Source of the DNA: an uncultured Clostridia bacterium
GTDB taxonomy: Bacteria; Bacillota; Clostridia; Oscillospirales; Oscillospiraceae
Assembly (NCBI GenBank): GCA_947307255.1
Contig: CAMZIO010000008.1
Location: 1 to 57,038, forward strand
Direction of reading: 5' to 3'
DNA length: 57,038 nt
The stretch's first letter is position 1, and each line of letters starts with the position of its first letter. The notes beneath the pieces are model-generated. The model did not search any database. It was not told where the DNA came from and saw only the letters and a list, made by a program, of their open reading frames with translations. Positions 34,091 to 42,481 of this stretch are shown here, one piece after another. The position numbers and the translations under genes are program-made.

Positions 34091-34891
34091 TTAAATAATG
34101 TGTTTCTCGGCAAGAATGCCGGCGAGCTGCTCGCAGGTCTTCATGTCGCTGCCCTCGAGCATCTTGCCCGGCTCCTTCTGGGGAGGCGTGAAGGAGGTGA
34201 GGATGTTCGTCGGGGAACCGTTGAGGCCGATGGTGGACTTGTCGATCAGGGGATTATCCTTGAGCGCATTGTAGTCGAGCACGGTCATGGGCTTGGCATA
34301 AGTCTCAAACACGCCGGAGACGGTCATGTAACGCGGGGTGTTGAGTTCCTTGATGCAGGTAACCAGGCAGGGGGTCTTGACCTTGATGGTCATGTAGCCA
34401 TCCTCAAGGATGCGCTTAACGGTGATGGTGTTGCCTTCCTTCTTGATGTCGGCGGCGTAGGTAACCTGGGGCAGATGCAGTTTTTCAGCGATCTGGGGGC
34501 CGACCTGCGCGGTGTCGCCGTCGATCGCCTGGCGGCCGCAGAAGACGATGTCGTCCTCGTCAAGGCCGATGGTGTCGAGCGCGGCGGCAATGATCTGGGA
34601 GGTGGCGTAGGTATCGGAACCGCCGAACTCACGGCCGGAAACCAGATACGCATCGTCAGCGCCCATGGCCATCAGCTCACGCAGCATGCCTTCCGCGGGA
34701 GGGGGACCCATGGTGACGACGGAGACGCGGCAGCCCAGCTCGTCCTTGAGCTTGAGCGCGGCCTCAACGGCGTTCATATCGTCGGGGTTGATGATGGTCT
34801 GCATCAGCGCGCGGTTGAGGGTACCGTCCGGATTCACAGCCAGACGGCCGGAGGTATCGGGGACCTGTTTCACACAAACGAGAATTTTCAT
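34091..34891 (-). CDS. etfB: Electron transfer flavoprotein beta subunit
   Basis: EtfB (266 aa) begins MKILVCVKQVPDTSGRLAVN and carries the nucleotide-binding segment DEDDIVFCGRQAIDGDTAQV and the conserved PCLVTCIKELNTPRYMT. In bifurcating clostridial complexes EtfB binds NADH and a FAD. It lies 18 bases downstream of bcd and 19 bases before etfA, so the three are co-transcribed from the promoter at 36125-36153. GGGAGG precedes the ATG. Confidence 0.96.
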   Translation of the reverse strand: MKILVCVKQVPDTSGRLAVNPDGTLNRALMQTIINPDDMNAVEAALKLKDELGCRVSVVTMGPPPAEGMLRELMAMGADDAYLVSGREFGGSDTYATSQIIAAALDTIGLDEDDIVFCGRQAIDGDTAQVGPQIAEKLHLPQVTYAADIKKEGNTITVKRILEDGYMTIKVKTPCLVTCIKELNTPRYMTVSGVFETYAKPMTVLDYNALKDNPLIDKSTIGLNGSPTNILTSFTPPQKEPGKMLEGSDMKTCEQLAGILAEKHII

Positions 34892-34909
34892 TGTTCTTTC
34901 CCTCCCTTA

Positions 34910-36052
34910 TCAGTTCACACCAAGATACTTGGCGATGACCATACGCTGGACCTCGGAAGTACCTTCGTAGATTTCGGTGATCTTCGCGTCGCGCATCATG
35001 CGCTCGACGGGATACTCACGGGTGTAACCGTAACCGCCGAACAGCTGCACCGCACGGCGCGTAACGTCAGAGGCGGCCTCAGCGGCAAAGAGCTTGGCCA
35101 TGGAGGCGTCCATGGAATAGTCCTCGTGGTTTTCCTTCTTCATGGCAGCGGCATAGACCAGATACTGCGCAGCCTGCATACGGGTGTGCATATCGGCCAG
35201 CTGGAACTGGGTGTTCTGGAACTGGGAGAGGCGGCGCTTGAACTGGACGCGCTCCTTGGTATACTTGATCGCTTCTTCCACGGCGCCCTCGCCGAGGCCG
35301 AGCGCCTGAGAGGCAATGCCGATACGGCCGCCGTCGAGCGTCTTCATGGCGATCTTGAAGCCCTGGCCTTCCTTGCCGAGCAGGTTCTCCTTGGGAACGA
35401 TGCAATCCTCAAAAACAAGGTCGGTGGTGGAGGAGCCGCGGATACCCATCTTCTTCTCGTGCTTACCGGAGGAGAAGCCGGGGAAGCTGCGCTCCACAAT
35501 GAAAGCGGAGATGCCGTGGTTGCCGGCCTTGGGATCGGTCATGGCAAAGACGACGAAGGTGTCAGCCACGCTGCCGTTGGTAATAAAGCACTTCGAGCCG
35601 TTGAGAACGTAGTGGTCGCCATCGAGAACGGCGGTGGTCTGCTGGCCGGAGGCGTCGGTACCGGCGTTGGGCTCGGTCAGACCGAAGGCGCCGATCTTGC
35701 GTCCGGAGAGCAGGTCGGGCAGATACTTCATCTTCTGCTCTTCCGTGCCGTTTTCAAAAATGGGCGCGCAGCAAAGAGAGGTGTGTGCGGAGACAATAAC
35801 GGCAGTGGTGCCGCAGACCTTGGCCAGCTCTTCCACGCACATGGCATAGGACAGAACGTCGCCGCCGGCGCCGCCGTATTCCTTGGGGAAGTAAATACCC
35901 ATCATGCCGAGCTTGGCCATCTTTTCGACGGTCTCCATGGGGAAGCGCTCTTCCTCATCGATCTCCTCGGCTAAGGGCTTTACTTCGGTCTCTGCAAACT
36001 CGCGGTACATTTTGCGAACCAGCAGATGCTCTTTCGACAGATGAAAATCCAT
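34910..36052 (-). CDS. bcd: Butyryl-CoA dehydrogenase (acyl-CoA dehydrogenase)
   Basis: The 380-aa flavoprotein reduces crotonyl-CoA to butyryl-CoA. It shows the acyl-CoA dehydrogenase signatures GAFGLTEPNAGTDASG, GSKCFITNG and QLFGGYGYTREYPVERMMRD; the catalytic Glu is in EIYEGTSEVQR near the C-terminus, as in short-chain Bcd enzymes. It is first in the bcd-etfB-etfA operon. The ATG is 11 bases after GAAGGAG. In many clostridia crt, bcd, etfBA and hbd share one operon; here bcd starts a separate transcript. Confidence 0.95.
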   Translation of the reverse strand: MDFHLSKEHLLVRKMYREFAETEVKPLAEEIDEEERFPMETVEKMAKLGMMGIYFPKEYGGAGGDVLSYAMCVEELAKVCGTTAVIVSAHTSLCCAPIFENGTEEQKMKYLPDLLSGRKIGAFGLTEPNAGTDASGQQTTAVLDGDHYVLNGSKCFITNGSVADTFVVFAMTDPKAGNHGISAFIVERSFPGFSSGKHEKKMGIRGSSTTDLVFEDCIVPKENLLGKEGQGFKIAMKTLDGGRIGIASQALGLGEGAVEEAIKYTKERVQFKRRLSQFQNTQFQLADMHTRMQAAQYLVYAAAMKKENHEDYSMDASMAKLFAAEAASDVTRRAVQLFGGYGYTREYPVERMMRDAKITEIYEGTSEVQRMVIAKYLGVN

Positions 36053-36124
36053 AGTCTTTCTTGCTCCTTCACTTAAAAATATTTGGATTGTCTAATTTTT
36101 CACAAATCAGTTCCATTCGCATTG

Positions 36125-36153
36125 ATTATACCGATGAAATACGAAATACGCAA
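36125..36153 (-). promoter_or_regulatory. Sigma-A-type promoter for bcd-etfB-etfA
   Basis: On the minus strand TTGCGT (36148-36153), a 17-base spacer and a perfect TATAAT (36125-36130), 73 bases before bcd. The stretch 36154-36300 is AT-rich and holds nothing else I can name; no Rex-type site (TTGTTAA...TTAACAA) is visible. Confidence 0.78.
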
Positions 36154-36300
36154 GGGAAACTCTTGGACTTTTTAGTAATTTAGCCTTTTAAACAAACTTG
36201 GATGAATAATTTTGTGCGTTATGCTCTAAAAATTGAAAGAAATCTGTCATTTCCCGCGTGCGGCGCATCCGCTCCGGTCTGATGCGGCGTGAAAACAACG

Positions 36301-36329
36301 GAGGGGAACGGCGATGAGCCGTTCCCCTC
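36301..36329 (-). terminator. Terminator after hbd
   Basis: A 12-bp stem (36301-36312 with 36318-36329), loop GATGA. On the minus strand a weak T run (CGTTGTTTTC) follows. It separates the crt-hbd transcript from bcd. Confidence 0.7.
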
Positions 36330-36346
36330 TTTTCCATGGCAAGTGG

Positions 36347-37183
36347 TTACTTGCTGTAATCGTAGAAGCCCTTGCCGGACTTTCTGCCCAGCAGGCCGCC
36401 GCGGACCATCTTCTTGAGCAGCAGCGCGGGGCGATATTTCGGATCGCCGGTCTCCTCGTACAGGACATTCATGATGGCCAGGCACACGTCCAGACCGATG
36501 AAGTCGCCCAGAGCGAGGGGGCCCATGGGATGGTTGGCGCCGAGCTGCATGGACTTGTCGATATCCTCGACGGAGGCAACGCCGGTCTCGACCAGACCGA
36601 TGGCCTCGTTGATCATGGGGATGAGGAGCTTATTGACGACGAAGCCGGGAGCCTCTGCCACCTCGACCGGCTCCTTGCCGATCTCCTTGGAGAGGTTGTA
36701 GATGAAATCAAAGGTCTCCTGCGTGGTGTTGGCGCCGCGGATGACCTCAACGAGCTTCATGCTGGGCACGGGGTTGAAGAAGTGCATACCGATGACGGGG
36801 TGCTTGAGACCGAGGCCCATCTCGGTAACGGACAGGGACGAGGTGTTGGTCGCAAAGATGGTGGATTCCTTGCAGATCTCATCCAGCTCGCTGAGCATCG
36901 CGCGCTTGTAAGCCATTTCTTCCTTGGCGCACTCGATCACGAGGTCGGCGTCAGCCGCGGCAGACTTCTCCTCGACAAACACGTTTGCCATCAGAGCGTC
37001 CTTGGCCTCCTGGGTCATCTTGCCCTTTTCCACGCGCTTTTGCAGGGAAGCGTCGAGCTTGTCCTTGTGGCGCTGGGCGGATGCAACGCTGGAAGCGTAC
37101 ATCAGCGTGGTGTGGCCGTGTGCCGCGAAAACCTGGACGATACCGCTGCCCATGGTGCCGGCGCCGAAAACTGCAACTTTCAT
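36347..37183 (-). CDS. hbd: 3-hydroxybutyryl-CoA dehydrogenase
   Basis: The 278-aa enzyme reduces acetoacetyl-CoA to 3-hydroxybutyryl-CoA with NAD(P)H. It shows the NAD loop [14 protein letters not shown], the catalytic segment [18 protein letters not shown] and the C-terminal domain [10 protein letters not shown]. Length is normal. The ATG at 37183 has GGAGG 8 bases upstream; the ATG at 37198 lies before that site. It follows crt by 94 bases and is probably co-transcribed with it. Confidence 0.96.
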   Translation of the reverse strand: MKVAVFGAGTMGSGIVQVFAAHGHTTLMYASSVASAQRHKDKLDASLQKRVEKGKMTQEAKDALMANVFVEEKSAAADADLVIECAKEEMAYKRAMLSELDEICKESTIFATNTSSLSVTEMGLGLKHPVIGMHFFNPVPSMKLVEVIRGANTTQETFDFIYNLSKEIGKEPVEVAEAPGFVVNKLLIPMINEAIGLVETGVASVEDIDKSMQLGANHPMGPLALGDFIGLDVCLAIMNVLYEETGDPKYRPALLLKKMVRGGLLGRKSGKGFYDYSK

Positions 37184-37277
37184 AATAGTGTCCTCCAATT
37201 TTTAAATAATGTACTGTATCGTGTATACCGTCTGTACTGGGTCGGTACTTTGCGGTCAGGGTCCCTGCGCACGATGC

Positions 37278-38054
37278 TCAGCGGTTGCAGAACGGCTCGT
37301 GCTTGCGCTTTTCCAGGAAGGCTCCCATCCCCTCGCGCTGATCCGCCGTCCCGAAGCAGGAGCCGAACGCCTCCTCTTCGATCTCCACGGCCTGCTGGAT
37401 ATCCACCTGCATACCGAGGTTGACGGCGCGCTTGGCGGCGCGCACGGCAATCGGGGCGTTGGCTGCAATGCGCCTGGCCATCTTTTCCGCCGCGGGGTAA
37501 AGCTCCTCCATCGGATACACCGCGTTGACCAGGCCGATGCGATAAGCCTCCTGCGCGTTGATGTTCATACCGGTGTAGATCAGCTGCTTCGCCATACCGC
37601 GCCCGACCAGGCGGGGCAGGCGCTGCGTGCCGCCGAAGCCGGGGGTGATTCCCAGCGTAACCTCCGGCTGGCCGAAGACCGCCTTGTCGGAGCAGATGCG
37701 GATATCACAGGCCATTGCCAGCTCACAGCCGCCGCCAAGGGCGTAGCCGCTGACCGCCGCGATCGTGGGGATCGGAAGGTTGCACAGCTTGCGCATGACG
37801 TTATTGCCCTGCTCGCTGAAATGCTCACCCTGTTCGGGGTTGAGATCCTTCATCTGAGAGATGTCTGCGCCCGCGACGAACGCCTTGTCGCCCGCGCCGC
37901 GAACGATCAGGCAGCGGACCGTATCCAGGTCGATCTGATCCAGCGCCTCGTCCAGATCCGTCAGCACCTGGGAGTTGAGCGCATTGAGCGCGTTAACGCG
38001 ATCCACGGTCAGATAGGCGATGTCGCCCATCGGTTCGTATTTTACAAAAGACAT
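37278..38054 (-). CDS. crt: Crotonase (3-hydroxybutyryl-CoA dehydratase)
   Basis: The 258-aa enoyl-CoA hydratase has the oxyanion segment AFVAGADISQM and both catalytic glutamates, in ALGGGCELAMACDIR and FGQPEVTLGITPGFGGTQRL. It dehydrates 3-hydroxybutyryl-CoA to crotonyl-CoA, the step between hbd and bcd. GGAGGGG is 7 bases before the ATG at 38054; the longer open frame to 38126 runs through the promoter and is rejected. First gene of the crt-hbd transcript. No thiolase gene is in the window. Confidence 0.95.
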   Translation of the reverse strand: MSFVKYEPMGDIAYLTVDRVNALNALNSQVLTDLDEALDQIDLDTVRCLIVRGAGDKAFVAGADISQMKDLNPEQGEHFSEQGNNVMRKLCNLPIPTIAAVSGYALGGGCELAMACDIRICSDKAVFGQPEVTLGITPGFGGTQRLPRLVGRGMAKQLIYTGMNINAQEAYRIGLVNAVYPMEELYPAAEKMARRIAANAPIAVRAAKRAVNLGMQVDIQQAVEIEEEAFGSCFGTADQREGMGAFLEKRKHEPFCNR

Positions 38055-38085
38055 AGCATATCCCCTCCATCTATCAAGTGATTCC

Positions 38086-38114
38086 ATTATACGCACCCCA
38101 TTCCATATTTGCAA
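38086..38114 (-). promoter_or_regulatory. Sigma-A-type promoter for crt-hbd
   Basis: On the minus strand TTGCAA (38109-38114), a 17-base spacer and a perfect TATAAT (38086-38091), 31 bases before the crt ATG. Confidence 0.82.
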
Positions 38115-38232
38115 GAGAATTATCACTTTTTCTCCGCTCTTTTCTGCGCTATTTTGAAATATGCAGGAAGCGATTCATTCTTTGCATTTTTCCGCCGCCG
38201 TACCGCGCTTTGGGCCGTTTTTTCAATGCGTC

Positions 38233-38261
38233 TTGCATTTTTTTGCGCAATTCGCTATGAT
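38233..38261 (+). promoter_or_regulatory. Sigma-A-type promoter for trmB
   Basis: TTGCAT (38233-38238), a 17-base spacer and TATGAT (38256-38261), 70 bases before the trmB ATG and divergent from the crt promoter. Confidence 0.72.
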
Positions 38262-38331
38262 AGTGTCCGCCGGAGCGGCGCAGGCGCGTTCCGCCCGCCG
38301 CCGAAATGACAGGAAGAGAGAGGGTACCCGT

Positions 38332-39042
38332 ATGCGTATGCGCAAAAAGAAAAATCTGATTCCCCGGATGGAGCGCTGCAGCGCCTACCGGATCGCGGAG
38401 CCTGCCGCGCACCGGGGCGGCTGGCGCGCGCTGATGCCGGATTGCCGCGAGATCCGCGTGGAGCTTGGCTGCGGCAAGGGGCGCTTTACCGTCGAGACGG
38501 CGGCCGCCGAGCCGGACGTTCTGTTCCTGGCGGTCGAGCGCGTGCCCGACGCGCTGGTCGTGGCAATGGAGCGCGCTGCGCGCGCGGGGCTGAAAAACGT
38601 CTTTTTCATTGAGGCGGACGTCCGCGAGCTGCCAGAGTTCTTTGACAGCGGCGAGATCCGCCGCATTTACATCAACTTTTGCGACCCATGGCCCAAGAGC
38701 AATCAGGCCAAGCGCCGCTTGACGCACGGCAATTTCCTGCGCCTGTACCGCAAGGTGCTGCCGATGGGCGGACAGATCCACTTCAAGAGCGACAACGCTC
38801 CCCTGTTCGCCTTTTCCGTGGAGGAGATCCCCCGCTTCGGCTTCACGCTCAGCGAGGTAACGGACGATCTGCACGCGCAGGGCGTTTGCGGCGTGATGAC
38901 GGATTACGAGGCGAAATTCTACGCCGAGGGCGTGCCGATCCACCGCCTGGTCGCCACGATGGTACCGTGGGAGGCGCCCGATGCGGATGCTGGGCAGGTG
39001 GAAGAAGCCCCGCAGGATTTCGCGCCGGCAGGTGCGGAATAG
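38332..39042 (+). CDS. trmB: tRNA (guanine-N7-)-methyltransferase
   Basis: TrmB (236 aa) methylates G46 of tRNAs using S-adenosylmethionine. The SAM loop ELGCGKGRFTVETA and the signature NFCDPWPKSNQAKRRLTH are both present, with TDYEAKF near the C-terminus. A short acidic, Ala/Pro-rich tail follows the domain. The ATG at 38332 has AGAGAGG 8 bases upstream; ATG 38338 is also in frame. The gene is monocistronic, between a divergent promoter and a bidirectional terminator. Confidence 0.93.
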   Translation: MRMRKKKNLIPRMERCSAYRIAEPAAHRGGWRALMPDCREIRVELGCGKGRFTVETAAAEPDVLFLAVERVPDALVVAMERAARAGLKNVFFIEADVRELPEFFDSGEIRRIYINFCDPWPKSNQAKRRLTHGNFLRLYRKVLPMGGQIHFKSDNAPLFAFSVEEIPRFGFTLSEVTDDLHAQGVCGVMTDYEAKFYAEGVPIHRLVATMVPWEAPDADAGQVEEAPQDFAPAGAE

Positions 39043-39160
39043 TCCGGAGCGGCTTTTCTGCCGTCATGTGCGCCGGGCGAAACGCCTTGCGCGGAGCGAA
39101 TGTGCGTTTTGCCTGTATCCGCAGACAAAGCGTGCGATAGGAGCAGCAAAAACTTCTCAA

Positions 39161-39199
39161 AAAAAGAAGTGATTTTCCATGGGAAAATCACTTCTTTTT
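39161..39199. terminator. Bidirectional terminator between trmB and rplT
   Basis: An 18-bp perfect stem (A/T-flanked) with a 3-base loop: 39161-39178 with 39182-39199. It gives a T run on both strands. Confidence 0.93.
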
Positions 39200-39208
39200 G
39201 TTTTCGAA

Positions 39209-39559
39209 TCAGGCGTTCTTCGCCACCGCGCACAGCGCGGTGAAAGCGGCGGGATCGTTGATCGCCATCTCGCTGAGCATCTTGCGGTTGATCGCCACGT
39301 TGGCCTGCTTGAGGCCATGCATGAAGGTGGAATAGTTCATGCCGTTGAGCTTGCAAGCGGCGCTGATGCGGGTAATCCAGAGGGAACGGAAGTCTCTCTT
39401 CTTCAGACGGCGGCTGACGTAAGCGTAGGTCAGGGATTTCATGACCTGCTCGTTGGCCATCTTGAAATGACGGGATTTGTTGCCCCAGTAGCCCTTGGCG
39501 AGCTTGAGGGTCTTATTTCTTCTCTTGCGCGTCATCATCGCGCCCTTGATACGTGCCAT
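39209..39559 (-). CDS. rplT: 50S ribosomal protein L20
   Basis: L20 (116 aa) opens [20 protein letters not shown] and contains [20 protein letters not shown], both typical. It binds 23S rRNA early in large-subunit assembly and in Firmicutes can repress its own operon through the mRNA leader. It is the last gene of infC-rpmI-rplT, 32 bases after rpmI. Confidence 0.98.
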   Translation of the reverse strand: MARIKGAMMTRKRRNKTLKLAKGYWGNKSRHFKMANEQVMKSLTYAYVSRRLKKRDFRSLWITRISAACKLNGMNYSTFMHGLKQANVAINRKMLSEMAINDPAAFTALCAVAKNA

Positions 39560-39591
39560 ATGAATAAGCCTCCTTTAAGCGTATCGTTTGG

Positions 39592-39789
39592 TTATTTGTA
39601 GGGGATCATCTTGCGGATGGTGCCGGCGGTGGTGGCGTCGGCATAGCCGCCCTGACGAAGACGACGGGTACGCTTGGTGGGCTTCTTCGTAAGGATGTGG
39701 CTCTTAAAGGCCTTGGCGACCTTGACCTTGCCGGTCTTGGTCAGGTTGAATCTCTTCTTGGATCCACTGTGTGTTTTCAGCTTGGGCAT
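39592..39789 (-). CDS. rpmI: 50S ribosomal protein L35
   Basis: L35 (65 aa) begins [20 protein letters not shown] and ends with [10 protein letters not shown]. Small, very basic, normal length. Middle gene of the infC-rpmI-rplT operon, 36 bases after infC. Confidence 0.98.
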   Translation of the reverse strand: MPKLKTHSGSKKRFNLTKTGKVKVAKAFKSHILTKKPTKRTRRLRQGGYADATTAGTIRKMIPYK

Positions 39790-39825
39790 GGTAATTTCTC
39801 CTTTTCGTTCGTTTTCGCGCCGGGC

Positions 39826-40344
39826 TCACTTCCCCGCCTTGGGGGAAAGGAAAATGGACATACTGCGTCCTTCCATCTTGGGTTCTTTATCCAATGTGGA
39901 TACTTCGGAGATCTGCTCGGCAAAGCGCACCAGCAGATCGCGGCCAATCTCGGTGTGAGCCATCTCGCGGCCGCGGAAACGGACGGAAACCTTCACACGA
40001 TTGCCCTCGGTCAAAAACTTCTGAGCATTCTTGAGCTTTGTGTTGAAATCGCCCACGTCGATCCCCGGAGACATACGAACCTCCTTGATCTCGACGATAT
40101 GCTGGTTCTTGCGGGCTTCCTTCTCGCGCTTGCCCTGTTCAAAGCGGAACTTTCCGTAGTCCATGAGCTTGCACACGGGAGGCGTGGCCTGCGGGGAGAT
40201 CTTCACAAGGTCCAGACCCTGCTCGTCGGCAATATGCTGCGCCTGCGCGGCGGACATAATGCCAAGCTGCTCTCCGGTGGAACCGATCAGACGAACCTCA
40301 CTGTCACGAATCTCTTCGTTGAGCTGATGCACGATGTTGCTAAT
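39826..40344 (-). CDS. infC: Translation initiation factor IF-3, with an ATT start codon
   Basis: IF-3 (172 aa) binds the 30S subunit and proofreads start-codon choice. The N-domain begins LNEEIRDSEVRLIG; the linker/C-domain has PPVCKLMDYGKFRFEQ and VRFRGREMAHTEIG. Homologues begin right before NEEIR. The only matching start is ATT at 40342-40344 with GGGGG 10 bases upstream; no ATG, GTG or TTG is in frame nearby upstream, and the next one, GTG at 40330-40332, lacks a ribosome site. ATT is the known infC start in E. coli, where IF-3 represses its own translation. Confidence 0.93.
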   Translation of the reverse strand: MSNIVHQLNEEIRDSEVRLIGSTGEQLGIMSAAQAQHIADEQGLDLVKISPQATPPVCKLMDYGKFRFEQGKREKEARKNQHIVEIKEVRMSPGIDVGDFNTKLKNAQKFLTEGNRVKVSVRFRGREMAHTEIGRDLLVRFAEQISEVSTLDKEPKMEGRSMSIFLSPKAGK

Positions 40345-40504
40345 ACCAAAGCACCCCCATGAATGTGTTTTTGCAAACAAAAAACGAATGCGTCGCCGCA
40401 CCCGTCCCAATGTGCGCAAAGGTCCCCGCTGGATCCTTGCCCCTCATTGACCCCTTCGCTTCGCTGGGGGTGAGAACGGATGCGTCCGTTCTTCTTTGTT
40501 TTGC
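40345..40504 (-). promoter_or_regulatory. Leader of infC-rpmI-rplT
   Basis: The roughly 160-base leader contains a perfect 8-bp hairpin (AGAACGGA-CGCA-TCCGTTCT) and G-rich stretches able to fold. Firmicute infC leaders often hold an L20-binding autoregulator; I cannot confirm the L20 motif by eye. Confidence 0.4.
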
Positions 40505-40510
40505 GCAGTG

Positions 40511-40539
40511 AGTATAGCATACGAATATGCGTCTGTCAA
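40511..40539 (-). promoter_or_regulatory. Strong sigma-A promoter for infC-rpmI-rplT
   Basis: On the minus strand a perfect TTGACA (40534-40539), a 17-base spacer and TATACT (40511-40516). Confidence 0.9.
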
Positions 40540-40560
40540 CGGTTTTTTTTGCGCTCCGAG

Positions 40561-40589
40561 GTATAATTTTTTGTCTTTCGTCCACAATA
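40561..40589 (+). promoter_or_regulatory. Candidate sporulation (sigma-G/F-like) promoter for the Asn-rich mini-gene
   Basis: GTATA (40561-40565), a 17-base spacer and CACAATA (40583-40589), close to the forespore pattern GNATR...CATNNTA. No good sigma-A pair is present: the TATAAT at 40562 has no -35. Low certainty. Confidence 0.3.
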
Positions 40590-40625
40590 GGGGCATAGCA
40601 GAACGCCGGAAAGGAGGCTTTCGCC

Positions 40626-40748
40626 ATGAAGAACGACAACCGTCGCAATCACAATGATCCGAACACGCAGACCAATCAGGACAACACCCGGAACGATCAG
40701 TCCGGCAATCGCAGCGACGAGCAGGGGCAGAACTGCACCCGCAAGTAA
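40626..40748 (+). CDS. 40-residue Asn-rich hydrophilic protein
   Basis: A short gene with a near-perfect ribosome site (AAAGGAGG, 8 bases before the ATG) and an 18-bp terminator directly after the stop. The protein is almost free of hydrophobic residues: about a quarter Asn, plus Asp, Gln, Arg and Thr, beginning MKNDNRRNHNDPNTQTNQ and ending CTRK. It recalls small hydrophilic spore proteins of Firmicutes in size and composition, but I see no family match. It lies between divergent infC and the phosphoesterase gene. Confidence 0.7.
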   Translation: MKNDNRRNHNDPNTQTNQDNTRNDQSGNRSDEQGQNCTRK

Positions 40749-40760
40749 CCATACCTTTCT

Positions 40761-40805
40761 GCGCAAGGGGAGCGCGGCTTTCGCCGCGCTCCCCTTGCGC
40801 GTTTT
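40761..40805 (+). terminator. Terminator after the Asn-rich mini-gene
   Basis: A perfect 18-bp stem (40761-40778 with 40783-40800) and loop TTTC, followed by GTTTTG. Confidence 0.88.
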
Positions 40806-40856
40806 GTCCCGCTGCACGCGGGTATGAAGCGTCCCTGCGGATTGATAAGATCGCTC

Positions 40857-40885
40857 TTGTCTTTCTCCGCATATTTCGCTATAAT
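40857..40885 (+). promoter_or_regulatory. Sigma-A-type promoter for the phosphoesterase operon
   Basis: TTGTCT (40857-40862), a 17-base spacer and a perfect TATAAT (40880-40885), 70 bases before the ATG at 40956. Confidence 0.78.
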
Positions 40886-40955
40886 CAGATAGTATACGTT
40901 TGCAGACCTCCAGCGCCCTTCGCGGCAGCCATCTCCCTGCAAAGGAACCGACGGT

Positions 40956-41420
40956 ATGAAAATTCTGGTTTTTTCCGATTCCCACGGCGACGTGGAAAAT
41001 ATGTGCCGCGCGACGGAGATCGTCCGACCGGATCGGATCGTCCATCTGGGCGACGGCTGGCGGGACGCGCTCGCGCTGCACGCGCGGTTCCCGGCGCTTC
41101 CGCTCGATCAGGTGCGCGGGAATTGCGACGTCGGCTGCGACGCTCCGGCGCAGCAGCTTCTCACCCTCGGCGGCAAGCGCGTCTTTCTCTGCCACGGGCA
41201 CACGCTGCACGTGAAGTACGGCCTGCTCTCCGCGCTCTATACCGCATACGAGCAGGAGGCGGACGCGCTGCTTTTCGGCCATACGCATCAGCCGCTGGTC
41301 GACTTTGACCAGGGCGTCATGGTCCTCAATCCGGGCAGCATCGGCGCGCGCTTCCGCCCCAGCTACGGGGTGCTGAGGATTGAAAACGGCCAGTGTCTGC
41401 CGTCCACATACTTACTGTAA
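40956..41420 (+). CDS. Metallophosphoesterase (YfcE/MJ0936 family)
   Basis: The 154-aa enzyme has the full calcineurin-type metal set: SDSHGD (motif 1), HLGDG (2), GNCD (3), CHGH (4) and GHTH (5). Family members hydrolyse phosphodiesters in vitro; the cellular substrate is unknown. It is the first gene of a plus-strand run with a VanY-like peptidase, pcp and an ABC exporter. In many Firmicutes a homologue lies beside rph/rdgB, which is not so here. Confidence 0.88.
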   Translation: MKILVFSDSHGDVENMCRATEIVRPDRIVHLGDGWRDALALHARFPALPLDQVRGNCDVGCDAPAQQLLTLGGKRVFLCHGHTLHVKYGLLSALYTAYEQEADALLFGHTHQPLVDFDQGVMVLNPGSIGARFRPSYGVLRIENGQCLPSTYLL

Positions 41421-41460
41421 AGCCTGATACGTCCGATACCGACAGAAAGAGAGTTGTTTC

Positions 41461-42465
41461 GTGCTTTCCAAGACCCACTCCCGGCACCGCATGATCTTCT
41501 GCAGCTTCGTTGCCGCCGTGCTGATCCCGTGCGTTTTCTTCCTCCTTTGGCCGCTGCCGGCTGCATACCGGACGACCCCCGCAGCGCCCCCCGCCCCCGT
41601 GCACCAGAGCACTCCCGCCGATCAGCCGCCGGAAGCCCCCCTCGTCTTACCGCGCGAGCGGGTCTCTGCCGGCAGCGCGCAGGCCAACGCGCCGAGCGAC
41701 GGCGGCTGTGCAGGCGTATCGGATGCGGAGCTTACACGCTTCCTGCGTCGCCTTGCCGATCTGCCCCACTACGACAAAAGCCGCGCCGCACGCTACCTCA
41801 ACTACTACGGCTCCGCGCGCTACACGGATCAGCAGATCGTTCGTCTGGTCAACACCGACAACGACCTCGTCCCGTTCACCGACGCGGTCCCCGCCGCAGT
41901 CGATGCCGGCGTTTTGACGTTGGTAAACAAATACCACGAAATGCCGGCGTGTGAGCCGGAGGATCTGACGCCGCTCCCCGGCGCTTACGCCAGCCGGGGC
42001 GAGCTGCGCGCGCCCGCCTGCCGCGCCTACGTCGCCATGGCAGATGCGGCGCAGAAGGCCGGCTGTCCGATCTCCTGCGTCTCGCCCTACCGCAGCTATG
42101 CGCAGCAGCAGAGCATATACAACGATTACGTCAGTCGCCATTCGCTTGCGCTGGCGGACACCTATTCCGCCCGTCCCGGCTTCTCCGAGCATCAGACCGG
42201 TCTGTGCGTGGACGTTACGGCAGAGGGCGCGGAATACACTGAATTCGACCAAACCGCAGCCTTCCGTTGGATGACCGAGCACGCGCACGAGTACGGTTTC
42301 ATCCTGCGCTATGGGGACGGAATGGATTACATCACCGGCTATATCTATGAGCCGTGGCACTACCGCTACGTCGGCGTCCAGGCGGCGGCGTACATCCACA
42401 GCCACGACCTGACCTTTGAGGAATACTATTACTATTACATCCTTGACGACGATACGCCGGCCTGA
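41461..42465 (+). CDS. D-alanyl-D-alanine carboxypeptidase, VanY/M15B family
   Basis: The 334-aa product has an N-terminal membrane anchor or signal (about 11-33), a Pro/Ala-rich linker, and an M15B peptidase domain (about 180-320). The zinc site is SEHQTGLCVDV (His and Asp) and EPWHYRYVG (His), with SPYRSYAQQQ before it. It trims D-Ala or cleaves related bonds in peptidoglycan outside the membrane. The GTG start has AAAGAGAG 7 bases upstream; an ATG at codon 11 is an alternative. A Tyr-rich C-terminus (EEYYYYYILDD) is unusual. Confidence 0.9.
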   Translation: MLSKTHSRHRMIFCSFVAAVLIPCVFFLLWPLPAAYRTTPAAPPAPVHQSTPADQPPEAPLVLPRERVSAGSAQANAPSDGGCAGVSDAELTRFLRRLADLPHYDKSRAARYLNYYGSARYTDQQIVRLVNTDNDLVPFTDAVPAAVDAGVLTLVNKYHEMPACEPEDLTPLPGAYASRGELRAPACRAYVAMADAAQKAGCPISCVSPYRSYAQQQSIYNDYVSRHSLALADTYSARPGFSEHQTGLCVDVTAEGAEYTEFDQTAAFRWMTEHAHEYGFILRYGDGMDYITGYIYEPWHYRYVGVQAAAYIHSHDLTFEEYYYYYILDDDTPA

Positions 42466-42481
42466 CGGAAAGGAGCGCTTT

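Noticed and set aside
33863..35974. Plus-strand frame of 703 codons across etfA, etfB and bcd
   Set aside because: It covers three conserved genes on the other strand and has no start context or domains.
38981..39172. 63-codon basic frame overlapping the end of trmB
   Set aside because: It shares most of its length with trmB in another frame and lacks a ribosome site; the basic composition follows from the frame.
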